From contig NZ_VDBO01000010.1 of assembly GCF_005930355.1 (NCBI RefSeq), positions 90,575 to 154,574 of the forward strand: DNA of 64,000 nucleotides, in the 5' to 3' direction. This document shows, one piece after another, positions 40,659 through 49,128 of the stretch. The stretch comes from Paenibacillus sinopodophylli (GTDB lineage Bacteria; Bacillota; Bacilli; Paenibacillales; Paenibacillaceae). Position 1 is the stretch's first letter. Every line of letters starts with the position of its first letter. Below the pieces are notes generated by a model that searched no databases, was not told where the DNA came from, and saw nothing but the letters and a program-made list of their open reading frames with translations. A program made the position numbers and the translations under genes.

Positions 40659-40698
40659 AAAAAAGGCCCTGATCACAGTGATAAAAATCACAGCCAGC
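40659..40698. repeat. Left copy of a ~40-bp direct repeat flanking the AT-rich scar
   Basis: AAAAAAGGCCCTGATCACAG followed by TGATAAAAATCACAGCCAGC. Its counterpart at 41644-41682 lies in the sufB terminator. Both hold a GTGATnnnnATCAC core followed by AG(C/T)CAGC. Confidence 0.55.
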
Positions 40699-40903
40699 TA
40701 CAGCCAACTTAATATGGTCAATTCATTTTCCAGGTTGTATGATTGATATTAGTTCAACATTTATCATACAAATGACTGCCGGCCCTGCATGAATTAGCAT
40801 AGTTAATCACCTCTAATATTATTTATTATAAAAATATTATTCATGTCCTAATAACTTAATCTAATCATATTTGGTAAGTAGAGAATAGAAGGAGAATGCA
40901 TTA

Positions 40904-41032
40904 ATGAAGCGCAAAACTCGTGATAAATTAGGTCTTGGATTAGAATTTCTAGATTTAATTCTTCAAATATTAGTATATTTCCCACGAATAATCTTCCAAC
41001 TATGGAGATGGATATTTAGCCTTTTGAACTGA
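40904..41032 (+). CDS. 42-residue amphipathic/membrane peptide
   Basis: ATG 40904 has AGAAGGAGAA upstream at good distance. The product begins MKRKTRDKLGLGLEFLDLIL and continues through hydrophobic and aromatic residues (QILVYFPRIIFQLWRWIFSL) to LN and a TGA. The pattern, basic start then a ~30-residue hydrophobic helix with W and R, suggests a small membrane-associated peptide. It could be a toxin-like or regulatory peptide; I recognise no family. It lies in the AT-rich scar between the lipoprotein gene and the integrase remnant. Confidence 0.5.
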   Translation: MKRKTRDKLGLGLEFLDLILQILVYFPRIIFQLWRWIFSLLN

Positions 41033-41290
41033 TAAATCTCGTTCGTTTCTTACTAATCATACAGCTCTTTATTCAATACGTTGTATCTGACAAATTTATA
41101 ATTAATCGTCATACCCGTAACTCTCTATTGTCTTTACGTAAAACTACTCCAACTTCCAATAATAAAAACGAAAAAAGCTCTACATTGGCATGTTTCTTAA
41201 AAAACTTTAAACTCCAAGACACGACTGCCAACCACTCCGAATACAGCTAGCATCGTAGGTTACGTTCGCTTCCCTCCATTTATTGCTCTC

Positions 41291-41605
41291 ATGTTGTTAG
41301 AAATAAAAACAGAATCCACAGAAAAAATCTACGGATTCAATGATTCTTTATACGTCTTCGGGGGTTTAGCACCATACCATTTTTCGCACCTTCATAGGCG
41401 ATATAAAAAGGTGTTCCCTGAATTACGTATTCATGACCTTCGACACAGCTATGCATCCTATCTCATCAACAAGAGTGTAGATATCTACCTTGTGAAAGAG
41501 CTGCCGCGCCATGATGATATTCAGCAAACGGCCAACACTTATGGTCACTTATACACGGAAAGAAAGCACGAAGTGATGAGCGTATTTGAAGAAACGGTAT
41601 CATAA
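41291..41605 (+). pseudogene. C-terminal remnant of a tyrosine recombinase (phage/transposon integrase)
   Basis: About 104 codons remain. The region HDLRHSYASYLINKSVDIYL carries the conserved HxLRH motif. ELPRHDDIQQTANTYGHLYT holds the later H and the Tyr nucleophile (normally LGHxxIxTTxxxYxH). The catalytic domain upstream of this (first Arg, core-binding domain) is missing. No ribosome binding site is seen. A decayed mobile element is the simplest reading. Confidence 0.8.
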
Positions 41606-41643
41606 CGGTATCACGGTACTTTCAAACAGTTTACGGCTGAATG

Positions 41644-41695
41644 AAAAAAGCCCCGCATACCGTGATTTTTATCACAGTCAGCAGAGCCTTTAACG
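41644..41695 (-). terminator. Terminator of the suf operon / right copy of the flanking repeat
   Basis: Minus strand: AAAGGCTCTGCTGACTGTGA, then GTGAT/ATCAC pairing, ending GGGGCTTTTTT. The first part (41644-41682 on the plus strand) is the right copy of the repeat at 40659-40698. Confidence 0.75.
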
Positions 41696-41703
41696 TGTTA
41701 TTG

Positions 41704-43107
41704 TTACCCGATAGAGCCTTCCATCTCGAACTTGATCAAACGGTTCATCTCTACCGCATATTCCATCGGCAGCTCTTTCGTGAACGGCTCGATGAAGCCC
41801 ATTACGATCATTTGCGTTGCTTCTGCTTCGCTTAGACCACGGCTCATCAAGTAGAACAACTGATCCTCCGAAACCTTCGACACAGTCGCTTCATGCTCAA
41901 GCGTAATGTTGTCGTTCATGATTTCGTTATAAGGAATCGTATCCGAAGTCGACTCGTTATCCAGAATGAGCGTATCGCATTTAATGTTCGCTTTCGCACC
42001 ATCAGAGTTACGACCGAAGGATGCAAGACCGCGGTATGTTACTTTGCCGCCGTGCTTACTGATTGACTTCGAAATAATCGTCGAGCTTGTTTCCGGTGCA
42101 AGGTGAGTCATTTTGGCGCCTGCATCTTGATGCTGGCCTTTACCGGCTACTGCGATAGACAATACCATGCCTTTCGCGCCGCGACCGCGTAGAACGACCG
42201 CTGGGTACTTCATCGTCAGCTTGGAGCCAATGTTGCCATCTACCCATTCCATCGTCGCATTCTCATCTGCTATTGCACGTTTCGTCACGAGGTTATAGAT
42301 GTTCGGTGCCCAGTTTTGAATCGTCGTATAGCGAATACGTGCATTTTTCTTAGCCAGTATCTCAACAACCGCGCTGTGAAGCGAGTTCGTACTGTATACT
42401 GGTGCCGTACAGCCTTCAACGTAGTGAACAGAGCTATCTTCGTCTGCGATAATAAGCGTACGCTCGAATTGACCCATGTTCTCGGAGTTGATCCGGAAGT
42501 AAGCTTGAAGCGGAACTTCACATTTGACGCCTTTAGGCACGTAGATAAAGCTTCCGCCTGACCATACTGCACTATTAAGCGCTGCAAATTTATTATCATT
42601 CGGAGGAATAATCGTTCCGAAATATTCTTTCATCAGCTCAGGATACTCACGAAGTGCCGTGTCCGTATCCGTGAAGATAACACCTTGCTTCTCAAGATCC
42701 TCTTGCATGCTGTGGTAAACAACTTCAGATTCATACTGAGCGGATACACCAGCTAGAAACTTTTGCTCTGCCTCAGGAATACCGAGCTTGTCGAAGGTTT
42801 CTTTAATTTCGGAAGGAACCTCTTCCCAAGTCTTACCTTGTTTGTCTGACGCACGAACATAGTATTGGATATCGTTGAAATCAAGCTCATCCATGTTGCC
42901 GCCCCATTGAGGCATTGGCATTTTGAAAAACTGCTCCAGCGATTTCAAACGGAAGTCCAGCATCCATTCAGGCTCGCCTTTAATTTCCGAAATCGTACGT
43001 ACGACTTCTTCCGATAATCCTTTGCCTGATTCGAATACGGCTTTGTGTTCGTCACGGAAACCATACTTATAATCTTCCATTTCCGGCATTGATTTAGCCA
43101 TGGTCAT
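41704..43107 (-). CDS. sufB: Fe-S cluster assembly scaffold SufB
   Basis: 467 residues, the usual length. SufB is the scaffold of the SufBCD complex on which clusters are built with sulfur from SufS-SufU. Landmarks are the start DYKYGFRDEHKAVFESGKGL, SYIYVPKGVKCEVPLQAYFR-like FIYVPKGVKCEVPLQAYFRI, VEGCTAPVYSTNSLHSAVVE with the conserved cysteine, the beta-helix core, and EDQLFYLMSRGLSEAEATQM. GAGGAG precedes the ATG. It is the last gene of sufCDSUB and ends in a terminator. Confidence 0.97.
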   Translation of the reverse strand: MTMAKSMPEMEDYKYGFRDEHKAVFESGKGLSEEVVRTISEIKGEPEWMLDFRLKSLEQFFKMPMPQWGGNMDELDFNDIQYYVRASDKQGKTWEEVPSEIKETFDKLGIPEAEQKFLAGVSAQYESEVVYHSMQEDLEKQGVIFTDTDTALREYPELMKEYFGTIIPPNDNKFAALNSAVWSGGSFIYVPKGVKCEVPLQAYFRINSENMGQFERTLIIADEDSSVHYVEGCTAPVYSTNSLHSAVVEILAKKNARIRYTTIQNWAPNIYNLVTKRAIADENATMEWVDGNIGSKLTMKYPAVVLRGRGAKGMVLSIAVAGKGQHQDAGAKMTHLAPETSSTIISKSISKHGGKVTYRGLASFGRNSDGAKANIKCDTLILDNESTSDTIPYNEIMNDNITLEHEATVSKVSEDQLFYLMSRGLSEAEATQMIVMGFIEPFTKELPMEYAVEMNRLIKFEMEGSIG

Positions 43108-43130
43108 TCACGCTCCTCTTCAATCTCGTT

Positions 43131-43562
43131 TTAATGTGATTCTTGCTGCTGTTCGATGCCCTTGCGCAAAGCGTTCCACGCGAGCGTCGCGCATTTGATC
43201 CGTGCAGGAAATTTGTTTACACCTGAAAGTGCATCGAGTTCCTCATATTCATCGAATTCAACCGGTTCGCCTTTCATTAGAGCTGAGAATTTCTCAGCCA
43301 TAGCCAGCGCCTCATCGAATGTTTTACCTTTGACAGCCTCAGTCATCATAGAAGCGGAGCTCATGCTGATCGAGCAGCCTTCACCACTGAACTTCGCATT
43401 CGTCACTTTTCCCTCAACGACCTGCATCTGCAGCGAAATTCGATCACCACAGGTAGGGTTGTTTAAGTTGATCGTAACGGATTCATCATCCAGCGTTCCA
43501 CGATTCCGAGGGTTTTTGTAATGATCCATTATAACTCTGCGATATAAATCATCCAATTGCAT
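43131..43562 (-). CDS. sufU: SufU, zinc-dependent sulfurtransferase partner of SufS
   Basis: 143 residues. Zn ligands typical of SufU are visible: Cys in NPTCGD with the following Asp, Cys in GEGCSIS, and Cys in IKCATLAWN. SufU accepts the persulfide from SufS and hands sulfur to SufB in Gram-positives. ATG 43562 is used since AAAGGAG stands upstream and the length then fits; the gene overlaps the end of sufS by 14 bases. The longer frame to 43595 lies entirely within sufS. Confidence 0.95.
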   Translation of the reverse strand: MQLDDLYRRVIMDHYKNPRNRGTLDDESVTINLNNPTCGDRISLQMQVVEGKVTNAKFSGEGCSISMSSASMMTEAVKGKTFDEALAMAEKFSALMKGEPVEFDEYEELDALSGVNKFPARIKCATLAWNALRKGIEQQQESH

Positions 43563-44775
43563 GACCGAAGAACTCCTTTGTTTGTAGTAAGGCATCGGCT
43601 AAGCGGTCAATGTCATCTTCTGTATTATATAGGTAAAAGCTCGCTCTAGCCGTAGCCGAGACATTCAACCAACGCATGAGCGGCTGGCAGCAATGATGGC
43701 CTGCACGTATCGCGATACCCTTGGAATCAAGCACCGTTGCAACATCATGCGGATGCACATCCTCCAGATTGAAGGTAACAAGTCCAACCCGATTCTGTTT
43801 AGGACCATACAAAGCAATGCCATCAAGCGAAGCGAGCTTTTCATAAGCATACGCTGCTAAACGTCTCTCATGCTGATCGATTTCGTCTAGTCCAATTTCT
43901 TGCAAAAAGTCGATTGCTGCACCAAGTCCAACTGCACCTGCAATAATCGGCGTTCCGCCTTCGAAGCGGTATGGAATCTCTTTCCAAGTAGACTCGTAAA
44001 GATCAACGAAATCGATCATCTCTCCGCCATATTCAATCGGCTCCATCTTATTAAGAAGCGCCTTCTTGCCATATAATGCACCGATGCCCGTAGGACCACA
44101 CATCTTATGACCGGAAAACGCGTAGAAGTCCACATCCAAATCTTGAAGATCGATTTTCATATGCGGTGTGCTCTGAGCGCCATCAACGACCATTACTGCA
44201 CCGTTGCGATGGGCGATTTGTGTAATTTCTTTGATTGGATTGATAAGTCCGAGTACATTGGATACAAAAGTAACGGACACAACCTTTGTCTGCGGCGTGA
44301 TCGTTTTCTCAACATCCTCCAATGTTATCGAGCCGTCAGGCTGCATTGGAATATACTTTAATGTTGCTCCGGTCGCCTTTGCAGCTTGCTGCCAAGGTAT
44401 AAGGTTGCTGTGATGCTCCATCTGAGTAATCACAATCTCGTCGCCTTCGCTGCACATCGAACGGGCATAGCTGGATGCTACTAAATTCAGTGCAGTCGTT
44501 GTCCCGCGCGTGAAAATAATTTGCTCAGGCGCTCCTGCATTGAGAAATTTCGCTACCTTCTCGCGCGCTCCCTCATAGGCATCAGTCGCCCTGGAACCAA
44601 GTGTATGCACGCCGCGATGAACGTTCGCATTATCCAGCTCATAGTACCGATTAACCGCATCAATGACGGAGCGCGGCTTCTGTGAAGATGCCGCGCTGTC
44701 CAGATAAACGAGCGGATGCCCGTTTATTTCTTGATGCAATATCGGGAACTGCTCCCGAATCGCATTTATATTCAT
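43549..44775 (-). CDS. sufS: Cysteine desulfurase SufS
   Basis: A 408-residue PLP enzyme (class V aminotransferase fold) that takes sulfur from L-cysteine as a persulfide. Seen are LDSAASSQKPRSVIDA, FTRGTTTALNLVA, DGAQSTPHM, the PLP-lysine in YAFSGHKMCGPTGIG and the active-site cysteine loop IRAGHHCCQPLM. The ATG overlaps the TGA of sufD (ATGA), and the end overlaps sufU, so the three genes are translationally coupled. Confidence 0.97.
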   Translation of the reverse strand: MNINAIREQFPILHQEINGHPLVYLDSAASSQKPRSVIDAVNRYYELDNANVHRGVHTLGSRATDAYEGAREKVAKFLNAGAPEQIIFTRGTTTALNLVASSYARSMCSEGDEIVITQMEHHSNLIPWQQAAKATGATLKYIPMQPDGSITLEDVEKTITPQTKVVSVTFVSNVLGLINPIKEITQIAHRNGAVMVVDGAQSTPHMKIDLQDLDVDFYAFSGHKMCGPTGIGALYGKKALLNKMEPIEYGGEMIDFVDLYESTWKEIPYRFEGGTPIIAGAVGLGAAIDFLQEIGLDEIDQHERRLAAYAYEKLASLDGIALYGPKQNRVGLVTFNLEDVHPHDVATVLDSKGIAIRAGHHCCQPLMRWLNVSATARASFYLYNTEDDIDRLADALLQTKEFFGHAIG

Positions 44776-46079
44776 CCCTCAAGTTTCCTTTCGAGCAAAC
44801 GCTGAAGTTGACCGCGAACCGCCTCGACTGGAATTTCCGATACGACCGGTGCCAAAAAGCCGTAAATAATTAAACGTTCAGCGTCTTGCTTAGATATGCC
44901 GCGCGACATCAGGTAGTAGACCTGCTCCGGGTTAACTTGCCCAACGCTTGCCGCGTGACCAGCTGTAACATCATCTTCATCTATAAGTAGAATCGGGTTA
45001 GCGTCGCCGCGAGCTTTCGGGCTCAGCATAAGCACTTTCTCGGTTTGAACGCCGTTTGCTTTCGTTGCACCCTTTTCAATCTTCGTAATACCATTAATGA
45101 TAGCCGATGCGGAGTCCTTCATAACCGCACGCGTTACCATGTTGCTGTCCGAGCTTTTGCCGAAATGAACGGCCTGAGTCGTCAAGCTGTTTTGCTGAGC
45201 GTTTTTGCCAACGCTTATGACTTTAGCATCCGAAGTAGATCCTGTTCCTTTCAGAATGGATTTCGTATCGGACAAGGTATTCCCATCATTCAGGTCCCCG
45301 ATAATCCATTCCATACGACCATCATTCTCGATAACCGAACGGCGAATCGACATATCCACGCCTGTCTCACCAATATGATGGATAGAGCTGAATCGAACAT
45401 GTGCGCCTGGCTTAACAAACACTTCAACAATAGATGGATGTACGAACGGAGCACTTGCTGCCCCTGGCTCAGACACTACGCAATCCACATAAGTTACCCG
45501 ACTGTTGCTGTCAGCAACGATGAGAATGTGCGGAGCGAAAGTTGCCTCTGCTTGATCATTGTAGAAAATAGCCTGCAGCGGAAGCTCAACTTCTACATTC
45601 TTAGGAACGTAGATGAATACTCCGCCATTCCAAAGCGCCGCTTGCAGCGCCGTCAGTTTATCTTCGTCCTTTGCTACTGCTTGGAACAAATATTTCTGAA
45701 CGAGATCGCCATGCTCTTTACACGCGGTTTCTAGGTCTGTGAATATAACGCCTTTGCTTGCATAATCGCTAGAAAACTGATTCCAAACGATGCCAGAATT
45801 GCGCTGAACAAGCAAGTTCTCCGTACCTTCTGTAATCAATTCGCGAACTACCTCAGGAAGCTCGTTAATCCCGCTAACCGCTGTCGGCTGCTCGTAGCTG
45901 CCTACTGCCGTCAAATTCCAACGTTCAATTCGAACCTTCTCCGGTTTTGGCCAGCCAAGTGTTCCAGCTAGATCAGCTGATTCTCCGCGCAGCTCGACAA
46001 GCCAGTTCGGCTCGCCTTTGCTGCGTGCCAGTGCTTCAGCAGCTTGGCGGTTTGTCGGAGTAGTTAATTGTGTACTCAT
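44772..46079 (-). CDS. sufD: Fe-S cluster assembly protein SufD
   Basis: 435 residues, a paralogue of SufB without its N-terminal extension. FIYVPKNVEVELPLQAIFYN, the beta-helix core and a C-terminal YYLMSRGISKQDAERLIIYG match SufD; the conserved histidine region is VNPEQV / GHAASVGQV. SufD forms the SufBC2D complex. AAGGAGG precedes the ATG; sufC lies 21 bases upstream. Confidence 0.95.
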   Translation of the reverse strand: MSTQLTTPTNRQAAEALARSKGEPNWLVELRGESADLAGTLGWPKPEKVRIERWNLTAVGSYEQPTAVSGINELPEVVRELITEGTENLLVQRNSGIVWNQFSSDYASKGVIFTDLETACKEHGDLVQKYLFQAVAKDEDKLTALQAALWNGGVFIYVPKNVEVELPLQAIFYNDQAEATFAPHILIVADSNSRVTYVDCVVSEPGAASAPFVHPSIVEVFVKPGAHVRFSSIHHIGETGVDMSIRRSVIENDGRMEWIIGDLNDGNTLSDTKSILKGTGSTSDAKVISVGKNAQQNSLTTQAVHFGKSSDSNMVTRAVMKDSASAIINGITKIEKGATKANGVQTEKVLMLSPKARGDANPILLIDEDDVTAGHAASVGQVNPEQVYYLMSRGISKQDAERLIIYGFLAPVVSEIPVEAVRGQLQRLLERKLEG

Positions 46080-46100
46080 CCGTTATGCCTCCTTCTCTGC

Positions 46101-46880
46101 TTAAGCCTGACCGACCGTTTCGTCTACTATACCAAGTTCTTCTTTAACCCAATCATAACCTTCGTTTTCCAGACGCTCTGCAAGCTCAGGGCCACCGGAT
46201 TTAACGATACGGCCTTGCATCATAACATGTACGAAATCTGGCGTAATATAGTTAAGCAACCGCTGATAGTGAGTAATGATCAAGAAGCCGCGATCTTCTG
46301 AACGCATAGCGTTAACGCCTTGCGATACGATACGAAGTGCATCGATGTCAAGACCGGAATCGATCTCATCAAGAACAACGATTTTTGGATCAAGCAGCAT
46401 CATTTGAAGAATTTCATTCCGTTTTTTCTCGCCGCCGGAGAAGCCTTCGTTCAGGTAACGGTGAGCGAACTCAGGGTTCATCTCAAGCTCCTTCATTTTG
46501 CTTTCCATTTTGCGAATAAATTTAATGAGCGAAATTTCATTGCCTTCGCCAAGACGCGCATTCAAAGCACTGCGCAGGAAGTCAGAATTCGTTACGCCTG
46601 GAATTTCACTTGGGTATTGCATAGCTAGGAACAAGCCAGCAAGCGCACGCTCATCAACGCCCATTTCTAGAATGTCTTCACCGTCAAGCAGTGCTGTGCC
46701 TTCTGTTACTTCATATTTAGGATGTCCCATCAAAGCGGATGCCAGTGTAGATTTACCTGTTCCGTTCGGGCCCATAATCGCATGAATTTCTCCACCTTTA
46801 ATTTCAAGGTTAATTCCTTTAAGTATCTCTTTTCCTTCGATAGCCGCTTTCAGGCCTTCGATGACAAAATGCGTTGCCAT
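46101..46880 (-). CDS. sufC: Fe-S cluster assembly ATPase SufC
   Basis: A 259-residue ABC ATPase: Walker A GPNGTGKSTL (~36-45), signature FSGGEKKRNEI, Walker B KIVVLDEIDSGLD and H-loop IITHYQR. It powers the SufBCD scaffold. First gene of the operon, behind a sigma-A promoter that overlaps an iron-box-like sequence. GGAGGG is upstream of the ATG. Confidence 0.97.
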   Translation of the reverse strand: MATHFVIEGLKAAIEGKEILKGINLEIKGGEIHAIMGPNGTGKSTLASALMGHPKYEVTEGTALLDGEDILEMGVDERALAGLFLAMQYPSEIPGVTNSDFLRSALNARLGEGNEISLIKFIRKMESKMKELEMNPEFAHRYLNEGFSGGEKKRNEILQMMLLDPKIVVLDEIDSGLDIDALRIVSQGVNAMRSEDRGFLIITHYQRLLNYITPDFVHVMMQGRIVKSGGPELAERLENEGYDWVKEELGIVDETVGQA

Positions 46881-46945
46881 AATATGCTGATCCCTCCAAG
46901 GTTGGTTTAATTCGCTCAGTCACAACTACATAGAACAGACTTTCT

Positions 46946-46980
46946 ATTATAGAGTGATTCTCAATGATTCTCAATAATCA
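46946..46980 (-). promoter_or_regulatory. suf operon promoter with overlapping Fur/PerR-like boxes
   Basis: Minus strand: TTGAGA (46974-46969), 17-base spacer, TATAAT (46951-46946). The -35 and spacer lie in TGATTATTGAGAATCATTG plus AGAATCA (46980-46955), two TGAGAATCA repeats with partial dyad symmetry that resembles Fur or PerR sites. A second possible promoter (TTGATT, 17 bases, TAAAAT) lies just upstream. Confidence 0.55.
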
Positions 46981-47164
46981 TTTTAATATAGTTTTTGTTA
47001 TAAATCAATGCGAGATGAGCTATTCGCACGGAATGTGTCAATTAATAGCGCTTAAAAAACGTTAAAGATCAACCCCTTGCTTCAACTATTTTATTTCTGA
47101 AAATAGTTCCGTTCACTGCCGCTATTCTCAATTGGAACATTTCGTTCTTATCTGCCATCTTGCA

Positions 47165-47749
47165 TTAGAGGCCAAGCGCTTCCTTAATCTTATCTAGTTC
47201 CGCTTGAAAAGCATCCTCGTCCAGTACCGGAATTCTCGCCTTCGGCTTTAATTCTTCTTCCAGTCTTACCCAAGATTTGCATCCATTATAAGCAGGAACA
47301 TTCGGTATTTCTTCAGCAGTCTCCAAGCGATAGACACGAAGCACCAGTACATGAAGCGGCTTCGTCTTTTTCCAACGCAGTCTCTCCTCCGCGAAAGCGT
47401 CTGTCCATATATGAAGGTCACGCAAACGATCAAGCGTGAGCTGATCAGTAACCTCAATATCCATAACGACTTCGGCATACGCGGCAAGCTTCACTGTTTC
47501 TACATCCGAGGACCATCCTACAAGAGTCTCGTCCAATTCATCAGCATATTCAGCCTTCAGTAGATGCTTCTTCTGATGCTCGTATGCCGGCATCAAATAG
47601 AAATTAGGGCTGATCAGTTGAAAATCACGTGTTTCTTCAATGATGCCGCCTTTTCGCATAACGATAATTTGTTTTCCCTCCGCAAGCGCTTTAACACTGA
47701 CCGCCCATTCCTTCAGAGCGATATTTTGTTGCTCATTTTGTGAGTCCAT
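47165..47749 (-). CDS. DUF1802 family protein
   Basis: 194 residues. ALKEWAVSVKALAEGKQIIV, MRKGGIIEETRDFQL and FYLMPAYEHQKKHLL match the start of the DUF1802 family, which is widespread in Bacillales and cyanobacteria. The function is not known. No signal peptide. ATG 47749 follows GGGGGAAG; the frame extends upstream to 47767 without a better site. It shares a ~145-base divergent region with mtnK. Confidence 0.85.
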   Translation of the reverse strand: MDSQNEQQNIALKEWAVSVKALAEGKQIIVMRKGGIIEETRDFQLISPNFYLMPAYEHQKKHLLKAEYADELDETLVGWSSDVETVKLAAYAEVVMDIEVTDQLTLDRLRDLHIWTDAFAEERLRWKKTKPLHVLVLRVYRLETAEEIPNVPAYNGCKSWVRLEEELKPKARIPVLDEDAFQAELDKIKEALGL

Positions 47750-47893
47750 TATACTTCCCCCATCCATCTAGTCTATAATTGAACATATTATATCAAACGA
47801 AACTATTCCAAGGCGAAAAAATATACATTATACTATGTTGAGATGAATACTGGGCATTGCTGCCCGACAACTATATCCCGGAGGTGGACAGCC

Positions 47894-49102
47894 ATGTCTG
47901 CATATCATGCATTAACTGAACAAGAAGCGAAAGAAATAGCATTATCACTTGAGGGCTTCTTCCCGAGCGGAGCCGTATTATCCAGCCGCGAAATCGGTGA
48001 CGGCAACTTAAACTATGTTTACCACATTACTGACTCTGTCAGTGGCAAGAGCCTAATTATGAAACAAGCACTGCCTTATGCTAAAGTTGTAGGCGAGTCT
48101 TGGCCGCTTACTCTGGATCGTGCACGGATTGAGAGCGAGAAGCTCATACTTGAGAGCAAGCTTGCTCCAGGACTTGTACCTACTGTTTATAAATATGATC
48201 CTGAGCTTTATTTGACCATTATGGAGGATCTTAGCGATCATGTTATTATGCGTCATGGTCTAATCGGAGGCACGCGATATCCGAAATTCGCGGATGATAT
48301 TTCAACATTCATCGCTCGCACTTTGTTTTTCACATCCGATTTGGGCATGAACCAGCAGGACAAGAAGCTGCAAGTAAAAGCGTTTATCAATCCAGAGCTG
48401 TGCAAAATAACTGAAGACCTTATTTTCGACGATCCTTATACCGATTCGCCTAACAACAGCTTTGATCCTGCTATTCGTGATGCTGCCGAAGCGCTTTGGC
48501 AGAACCAACAGCTCCATCTGGAAGTTGCTATCCTGCGCGATAAGTTTCTAACAAACGCGCAAGCGCTGCTTCATGGAGATTTGCATACAGGCAGCGTATT
48601 TGTTACGCCTGAATCTACGAAGGTTATTGATCCAGAATTCGCGTATTACGGACCAATCGGCTTCGATATCGGCGCTGTCATTTCAAACTTGCTGTTAAAC
48701 TTTGCTGGTCAAGAGCATTGGATTGCAGACGCTGACAAACGTGCGGATTTCCGTTTATACTTAACAGATACGATTCGCGATGTATGGAATTTGTTTGACC
48801 AGAAGTTCCGCAAGCTGTGGAACGAACATGGACTTGATCGCCTTGCATCGTCCACTCCTGATTATCAGGAGTACTACATGAATCGCGTGCTTCAGGATGC
48901 AATCGGTTTTGCCGGCTGCAAAATCGTGCGCCGCATTGTCGGACTCTCGCATGTCATCGATGTCGATCGTATTCCTGATGCAGCGGCGAAAGAAAAGGCT
49001 CAGCGGCTTGCGCTTGCCATTGGCACATCGCTCATATTGAACAATCGTAAGGCGAAATCTATCGAAGAGGTTATCGATACTGCATTGTCACAAGTAAATT
49101 AA
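47894..49102 (+). CDS. mtnK: S-methyl-5-thioribose kinase MtnK
   Basis: 402 residues with the choline-kinase/APH fold: LIMKQALPYAKVVGESWPLT, the catalytic loop LLHGDLHTGSVFV and the metal motif VIDPEFAYYGPIGFDIGAVI. MtnK phosphorylates methylthioribose in the methionine salvage pathway and passes it to MtnA, encoded 26 bases downstream. ATG 47894 follows GGAGGTGG. A small GGGCA...TGCCC hairpin lies before the ribosome binding site. There is no room for, and no sign of, the SAM riboswitch often found before this operon. Confidence 0.95.
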   Translation: MSAYHALTEQEAKEIALSLEGFFPSGAVLSSREIGDGNLNYVYHITDSVSGKSLIMKQALPYAKVVGESWPLTLDRARIESEKLILESKLAPGLVPTVYKYDPELYLTIMEDLSDHVIMRHGLIGGTRYPKFADDISTFIARTLFFTSDLGMNQQDKKLQVKAFINPELCKITEDLIFDDPYTDSPNNSFDPAIRDAAEALWQNQQLHLEVAILRDKFLTNAQALLHGDLHTGSVFVTPESTKVIDPEFAYYGPIGFDIGAVISNLLLNFAGQEHWIADADKRADFRLYLTDTIRDVWNLFDQKFRKLWNEHGLDRLASSTPDYQEYYMNRVLQDAIGFAGCKIVRRIVGLSHVIDVDRIPDAAAKEKAQRLALAIGTSLILNNRKAKSIEEVIDTALSQVN

Positions 49103-49128
49103 TGAATGGATAGAGAGGATTTGACATC

